Shown piece after piece: positions 58,805-64,000 of a stretch of 64,000 nucleotides of DNA. The stretch spans positions 1,984,001 to 2,048,000 of the forward strand of contig JACKQL020000001.1 of NCBI GenBank assembly GCA_018296165.2, given 5' to 3'. The number at the start of each line of letters is the position of its first letter. Positions within the stretch are counted from its first letter, which is position 1. The translations under genes were made by a program, and so were the position numbers. The notes beneath the pieces are model-generated. The model searched no databases, was not told where the DNA came from, and saw only the letters and a list, made by a program, of their open reading frames with translations. Source of the DNA: Termitomyces sp. T153. Taxonomy: Eukaryota; Basidiomycota; Agaricomycetes; Agaricales; Lyophyllaceae.

Positions 58805-60391
58805 CTAAGTGTTGAGGTTGGCATCATTGTCAGGCACCTCCTCCATCTCCCCTTCCTTCTAATCCATCTCACTGATGTTGTTCTCTTGCTGCTAGGCCAA
58901 GAAGGCCTGATAGTTGCTCCTGTAACCTGCCACCACTACTAATGACTACTTGATGACAGAGTACCTTGCTCTTGCCACCAATAACTCCTTCCTTGCCACC
59001 TTCAACTCCCTCTGAAACCTTCACTCTACTCCAGCTGCCCTCTCATCAAAGTTCATTAGTGACATTGATAACATTAACAGTGTCAGCCAAGCCAGATCTT
59101 TGCCCAGCCACTCCAGTTTGTCATCACTAACCTGTTGCAGTGGAGTGCTGCTCTGGGTCCCCTAGCAAAACTATTAGCAAAGGAAGCTTAGTGAACAATA
59201 TCACTTACTTGTCAGTGGACTTCCACATCCTCAACCTTGTCCTTGTCTACCTTTATCACCTCTGCCTCCACTCCTCCCTTGCCCTCAACTTCCCCTCTGC
59301 TATTCTCTGGCTCTACCTCAGCAATTGTTGCCAAGGGGGTTATCTCCCTCATTTCCACATCCTTGGTCTCCTTCTCCCCATTGTTGCTAGCAACTGTCTT
59401 CTGTTGCTTGGTTGTAGCAATGCTTCTTTAGCAACACAGTTGACTTCTCCTTCACCTTCTCCAACACCACTCCAGCTCCCATCCCTATCTCCAACACAGT
59501 GGCTTTTTACCAATGAAGCAGAGTCTTCAGGCACTTGTTGGTAAAATTGTCTTCAATCGGTTCCTGCAACAATGTTAGCAAACATTGCCAAGAGTTAGCA
59601 ACAGAATGATAACTTACTTCAAACTCTTCTTCCTCCTCCTCCCTGGCCTTGCCCTTGCCCTTCCCTTTGCTCTTTGGAGTTGTCACCACTCTTGGCAACA
59701 TTGCCAACCCCTTAGCAACACTGCCAACTGCCCTCTTGGGAGTTGAGAGCCCAGCCTCCTCAATGTCCCCTTGATTTGTGCTAACTTCACCCCTACAGCC
59801 CTTGCTCTGCTCTGCTCCCATCACCACTGCTAATGCACATGGTGGATGCTGGAAATAGAACTGGTCATTTGGTGACAAGTCTTCAAAAAGCTGAAGTTAC
59901 CTTAGCAGAGTTGCTAGCACTAGCAACATCACCAGCACTCACTGTCATTCCAGTCATCAGATCTTCCATCAAAAACTCCAAGATGGCAAAAGGAGAACCT
60001 AGCAAAAAATTGTTAACCTTGTTGCTAAGAGTCAGTTAAAAGAAGAACTTACAAAGTGCTTATCAAATGAGCAGAGCTATTCCTCCTCCTTGTACTGCTC
60101 ATACAACTGCTGACACTCCTTGTCAACAGTTGCCAACTTAGCCCACTCCATCCCACTATCCACCATCTCAAACCAACAAAGCCACAATTGGATAATGGCA
60201 GTAACTGCCACACAAGGGTTTGTTGCCAGTAAAGCATGAGCAACTGACAAAACATGGTCAGACCAATTGAGGAAGGTCTGGGCCATGGCATGCTTTTTAA
60301 GTTGGAAGGCAAGCTCAGAAGATGTAGCAATAAGATTGCAATGGAGAGGAGATAAGAGGAAAAGTAGGGAGTGTTGATGAAGTTCAAGCAA
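58805..60391 (-). pseudogene. Gypsy antisense spliced gene (Gypsy-2 copy)
   Basis: Homologue of the 48129-50113 gene, antisense to Gypsy-2. It starts MLELHQHSLLFLL at 60391 and includes HAMAQTFLNWSDHVL, QLYEQYKEEE, then an intron with intact GTAAGTTC donor near 60050. The next exons have LFEDLSPNDQFYFQH, KCLKTLLHWQKA and the acidic EMREITPL segment, then FDERAAGVE and VPDNDANLNT before the stop at 58807-58805. Compared with Gypsy-1 it lacks about 450 bp that encode the cysteine cluster. Stops occur in late exons. Position, strand, exon order and branch-point sequences are conserved. Confidence 0.62.
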
Positions 60392-60490
60392 AATTGCTAG
60401 CAGCTTTTATTCTCACCAATTTAGGTGCATGGACCAAGCAATCAATCATGAGACTTTTGAGTTGACTGAGGACAGTCAAGAGTTCAGCAT

Positions 60491-60499
60491 AGGGGAGGA
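60491..60499 (+). other. Gypsy-2 polypurine tract
   Basis: AGGGGAGGA directly precedes the 3' LTR start TGATAAGACCC at 60500. The same tract in Gypsy-1 reads GGGGGAGGA. Confidence 0.7.
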
Positions 60500-61650
60500 T
60501 GATAAGACCCACTTGTTGCTGAGCACCATTTGTGGCATTTCAGACTGAATGGCAGCTGACTATTTTGACATGGCATAAGTTGCAACACTTAGCACATGAG
60601 GCCTAGCTCTAATGTCTAGAATGACATAGCCTTTGCATGGGATTTTAGCAACCACAAGACTTCTCAATTATGAGCAAATATCATGTGGAGTCTGGACCTT
60701 GGATCTAAAACATTAAGGCCAAGATCTTTCTGAGCAAAGATCACTGGCAACTTTCTTGGCAACAACACAGCTGTCCCCCCCATATATGGATATATTGACA
60801 GTCATGTGATTTCTTACTTATCATTTTTCTTGTCAAGCTTACAAACATACTTGAACAGCATCTACACTTCAGGTATTGACATCAGACACACTCTTTTTGA
60901 GACTTATTGTTTTTACATATGACATCAACTTTGCTTATTTTTTTCACTTGGTTACAAATTGACACCACATATGTATCATAAACACTTTGGCAGACACCAT
61001 TGCCAGTGGCAACTATTTGTTTCTTTTCCCATACTATACCTTCAAACAGTATAAATACTGCCTGTACATAGACACCCCAAGGAATCATATCACCCTATTG
61101 AATTGTACTCTCTCTATCTCTAAGCTTACCAGCTTGAGATTTCACTTTGTTTCTATCACTCACTCACTCTCCCTCTCTCCCCTTTTGACAATGACTTAGC
61201 AATAAGTCTTGCCAACCTTATCTTTGACTTTGTATAACACCAACTCTGGGTGTCCTTTGCATATATTTTGATTTAGCAATGCTAGCAACTACAGCTAGCA
61301 ATTAGTTTGCATTTGTCCTCCATTTGGGTCTGTTTATTGCCCCTCCCCCATTTCTTTCTCATCTTTCCCTTTTGACCACCTAAGTTTGCTCTGCTTAAGC
61401 AATGTTTTCACTGTCACTTGTTTCCCTTTCTCTCATTAGCAACTCTTTGTTACTGTCTAGCAACTCAGGCTAGCAATAGCAACTCTTTTTCTTTTGCACC
61501 TCACACCCACATTTGCATTTGCTTTCTGGAATGATTACTGACTTGCCCTCTACTATTATCTTCCTACTGCCAGCTACCCTATCTAGTGACTAGTATTAGG
61601 TCCTTTTTTTAGGTTTCCTGTATAGCACTAGGCAGCATAGGAGCACATCA
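60500..61650 (+). repeat. Gypsy-2 3' LTR
   Basis: 1151 bp, TGATAAGACC to GGAGCACATCA, nearly identical to 20748-21876 in long stretches (for example around 60733-61070). Followed by the TSD ACAT at 61651 and by Gypsy-3 RT sequence. Confidence 0.92.
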
Positions 61651-61654
61651 ACAT

Positions 61655-62956
61655 AATGAGAGGTTTGAACAATTCTCAGTTAGTCTAGAAGGCAGCCTTC
61701 CACTTGTCTCCCTCCTAGATGTGCATGTTGTTGTAGCCCTACCAGACATCCATTTTGGTGAAGTACTGCACACCCCAAAGGTTGTTAATGAGCTTGGAGA
61801 TGAGGAGGAGGGTGTAGCAGTTCTTCACAGTCATGGCATTGAGAACTTGGTAGTCCTGAACCAGTTGGAGTGCATTGACCTTCTTTTTGATGAAGAAGAC
61901 TGGAGAAGCCATTGGAAATTTGGAGGGGTGGATCCAACCAGAGTCCAGGTTCTCTTACAGGAAGGCATTGAGTTTGTCCTGCTCCTTGGGTGCTAGCAGA
62001 TAGACCTTATAGCTGGAGGGCTTAGAGTCTGGCATTAATTCACTAGCATGGTCCCACTGTTTGTGCTCTGAGAGCAAGTTAAACAAGGCTTTAGAGAACA
62101 CATTCTTGAACATATGAAAGTATGGAGGCACAATGTTCTAGAATGCCTAGGGTGTGGAGTTGGCAGCAAATGCTTAGGCCAGCCACTGAGATGTGGTCTG
62201 GCTAGCTCAGATCTCCACACTAGAGAGCAGCAAATGTAAGGTGGTGGCATAAATCCAGTCCCCAATCTCTACTGCTTTGTCTAGGAGCTTCAGGTTATGT
62301 ACACCTCCAAATTCCTCTCTGTGTTCCTCCTCTGGAGCTCCACTACTGCTCTGGTCATTCTTGTAGAGGGCCTCTCTACTGAGGAACACCAAGTGCAGGA
62401 GATCCAGGAGGTCTAGGTCAACAAAGGGGAAAAGGCCAGCACAGCATACACAGATGGCTGCATGCTCTTGAACTTGAGCCTGGCATTCTTGACCTCTATA
62501 GCATGGGCAGAGCACCTCTGAGGGCACTGGCTCATTGCTACCTTGCCCCTGGCCCAATCTACTTTGGAGTTGTGCTTTCTGAGCCATGTGAAACCAAGGA
62601 TCATGTCCTACTTGCCTAGACTGATGATGGCAAAGACTGCATGTTCCATGTGATTCTGATAGCAGAGGACAAGGTTGACCATGGAGCTGATGGCACCTGC
62701 TTTGTTGGGCATTCTGTCAATGTTGAATACTGGAATGGGGTTGAGAAGTAGCTGTGTGGTCAGGCCATGGTGCTTGATAAACTCCAAGTCCAAGAACAGT
62801 CCCATTGCTCTGCTGTCTAGGAGAGCAGTGACTCTATGAGTTTGCTGAGTGTCTGTAGTCTTGATCTCTACATTGAGGCACAGTGATTTTGCAGAGAGGC
62901 TCAAGGCCACTACATACTGCTGGGGCATTTGATGCTCCCAGGTGGGGCAGTGCCAG
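61655..62956 (-). pseudogene. Gypsy-3 protease and N-terminal RT remnant
   Basis: Minus-strand frames give the upstream half of Gypsy-3 pol. At 62985-62608 lies a retropepsin-like segment, VTALLDSRAMGLFLDLEFI, with the catalytic DSG now DSR. At 62604-62413 is MILGFTWLRKHN and a CPQRC site, the region after protease typical of Tf1/sushi-like fungal elements. At about 61990-61660, a decayed RT has FTKMDVW followed by GYNNMHI and GDKWKAAF. It joins MFFGLTNSPATFQ at 20747 once Gypsy-2 is removed. A new Gypsy LTR interrupts it at 62957. Confidence 0.85.
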
Positions 62957-64000
62957 TGATGTGCTCCTATGCTGCCTAGTGCCATGCAGGAAACCTAAAA
63001 AGAGGACCTAACACTAGTCACTAGATAGGGTAGCTTGCAGTAGGAAATTAATAAGTGAGGGCAAGTCAGTAACCATCCCAGAAAACAAGAACAAATAGGG
63101 TGTGGAGTGGAGACAAGGAGTGAAAAGAGTTGCTATTGCTCGCCTAAGTTGCTAGACAGTAATAGAAGGTTGCTAGTGAAAGTGGAAGAAAATGGATGAA
63201 GATGAAAGAGTTGCTAAGGAAGAGCAAACTAAGTGGCAAAAAGAGGGTTGGGGAGAGAAAGGGAAAGTGACAATAAAGGAACTGAAAAGAGGATGAACAC
63301 AAACTAGTTGCTAGCCATAGTTGCTAGTGTCACTAGATCAAATAATGCTAAGGGCACCTGCAGTTGGCACCACACAAAGTTGAAATTGAGTTAGCAAGAC
63401 TGTTGCTAAGTTGTTGTCAATAGTGAGTAAAAGAGAGAGAGAGAGAGCAAAGTGAAATCTTAAGCTGGTAAGCTTAAAGAGAGGGGGAACAGTACTCTGT
63501 TTGTTCTCTGTTTTAGTCCCTATGTATAGGCAGTATTTATACTGTTTGTAAGTATAGTATAAGAAAAGAGATAATAGTTGCTGCTAGCAATGGTGTCTTG
63601 CCAAAATGTTTATGATACATACAAGGTGTCAATTTGTAACCAAGTAAAAATAAGCAAAGTCAATGTGATGTGTAAGGGTAATAAATTGCAAGAAAAGAGT
63701 ATGTCAAATGTCAATACCTGAAGTGTAAACACCATTCAAGTATGTTCATAAGCTTGACAAGAAAAATGATAAGTAAGAAATCGCATGACTGTCAATATGT
63801 CCATTTTAGGAGGGAAGGCCATGTTGTCACCAAGAAAGTTGCTAGCACTCATTGCTAAGAAAGGTCTTGGCCTTGTTGTTCTAGACCCAAAATCCAGACT
63901 TTACATGATATGGCTCATGATCAATAAGTCTCATAGTTACTAAAATCCTGTGCAAAGGCTATGTTGTTCCAGACCTTAGGGCTAGGCCTCATATGCTGAG
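62957..64000 (-). repeat. Partial Gypsy LTR running off the right edge
   Basis: Starts TGATGTGCTCC at 62957 in the Gypsy-3 protease upstream region and follows the Gypsy-1/Gypsy-2 LTR to the window end (CATATGCTGAG), about 100 bp short of the expected terminus. Orientation is minus. Whether it is a solo LTR or the edge of a full element cannot be seen. Its sequence is closer to the decayed Gypsy-2 LTR than to Gypsy-1. Confidence 0.85.

Larger units (their letters stand above)
20748..61650 (+). mobile_element. Gypsy-2: Ty3/Gypsy element inserted in Gypsy-3 RT and split by LINE-3
   Basis: LTRs are 20748-21876 and 60500-61650, starting TGATAAGAC and ending CACATCA. The TSD is four bases, ACAT, at 20744-20747 and 61651-61654, and Gypsy-3 RT reads straight across (ELFKPLI then MFFGLTNSPATFQ). 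The interior comprises a decayed gag-pol (about 21896-27560), the LINE-3 insertion (27732-58440), and an antisense gene (60391-58805) before the 3' LTR. Gypsy-1, a related copy, shows the undisturbed order. Gypsy-2 is far more CpG-depleted than Gypsy-1. Confidence 0.9.

Noticed and set aside
1..64000. Search for CRISPR arrays, tRNA, rRNA and bacterial-type operons.
   Set aside because: No regularly spaced short repeats, no tRNA cloverleaf that I could recognise, and all coding remnants are eukaryotic retrotransposon families.

Overview
The window looks like a transposon graveyard from a filamentous basidiomycete, most likely an Agaricomycete. I base this on the Ty3/Gypsy, Ty1/Copia and LINE protein families, on short GT-AG introns with CTAAC-like branch points, and on the CpG-poor, TG/CA-rich composition typical of methylation-driven or RIP-like decay in fungal repeats. 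I found no host gene, no tRNA, no rRNA and no CRISPR array. Almost every base can be assigned to one of about a dozen nested elements, ordered by target-site duplications (TSDs) and by reading frames that resume across the insertions.

Layout. The oldest layer is a minus-strand LINE (LINE-1) in pieces at 1-1116, 9881-10395 and 16490-18125. It is split by: (a) A1, an LTR element with no detectable gag or pol (1117-9875, minus); (b) a 5'-truncated plus-strand LINE-2 (about 10396-16489), itself holding a Copia element (11324-15499, minus) that contains a solo Gypsy LTR (14002-15073); and (c) Gypsy-3, a minus-strand chromovirus-like element (18126-20747 and 61655-62956). Gypsy-3 RT is interrupted by Gypsy-2 (20748-61650, plus). 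Gypsy-2 is interrupted by LINE-3 (27732-58440, plus). LINE-3 is interrupted by A2 (33776-45975, plus) and by Gypsy-1 (46812-58095, minus). A2 contains a truncated A3 (36496-38197, minus) and a CpG-rich young solo LTR (44641-45578). A further Gypsy LTR begins at 62957 and runs off the right edge. The deepest path is LINE-1 > Gypsy-3 > Gypsy-2 > LINE-3 > A2 > solo LTR, six levels.

The most interesting material is the A family (A1, A2, A3 and the solo LTR). First, the predicted 5' end of its RNA, exactly 32 bp from the first base of a TATATAAG box in each LTR checked, is the reverse complement of the primer-binding site just inside the 5' LTR. The two sites co-vary between subfamilies, the signature of Tf1-like self-priming. 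Second, A1 carries a 1.2-kb inverted duplication of its own 3' end whose junction falls at this self-primer sequence. Third, the A family carries a spliced gene on the strand opposite to the element, encoding a protein with a C-x2-C-x6-C-x15-C-x2-C-x6-C (Zn2Cys6-like) cluster. The unrelated Gypsy-1 also carries an antisense spliced gene with a similar cysteine cluster. Because these genes are antisense to the genomic RNA, their introns would survive retrotransposition.

All long reading frames are broken, mostly by changes consistent with C-to-T or G-to-A, including catalytic residues of RT, protease and RNase H. Nothing here looks autonomous now. The CpG content of the layers gives a rough relative age: the solo LTR at 44641 looks youngest, Gypsy-1 next, while Gypsy-2, Gypsy-3 and the LINEs are old. 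All similarity calls were made by eye from recognised motifs; no database search or alignment program was run.
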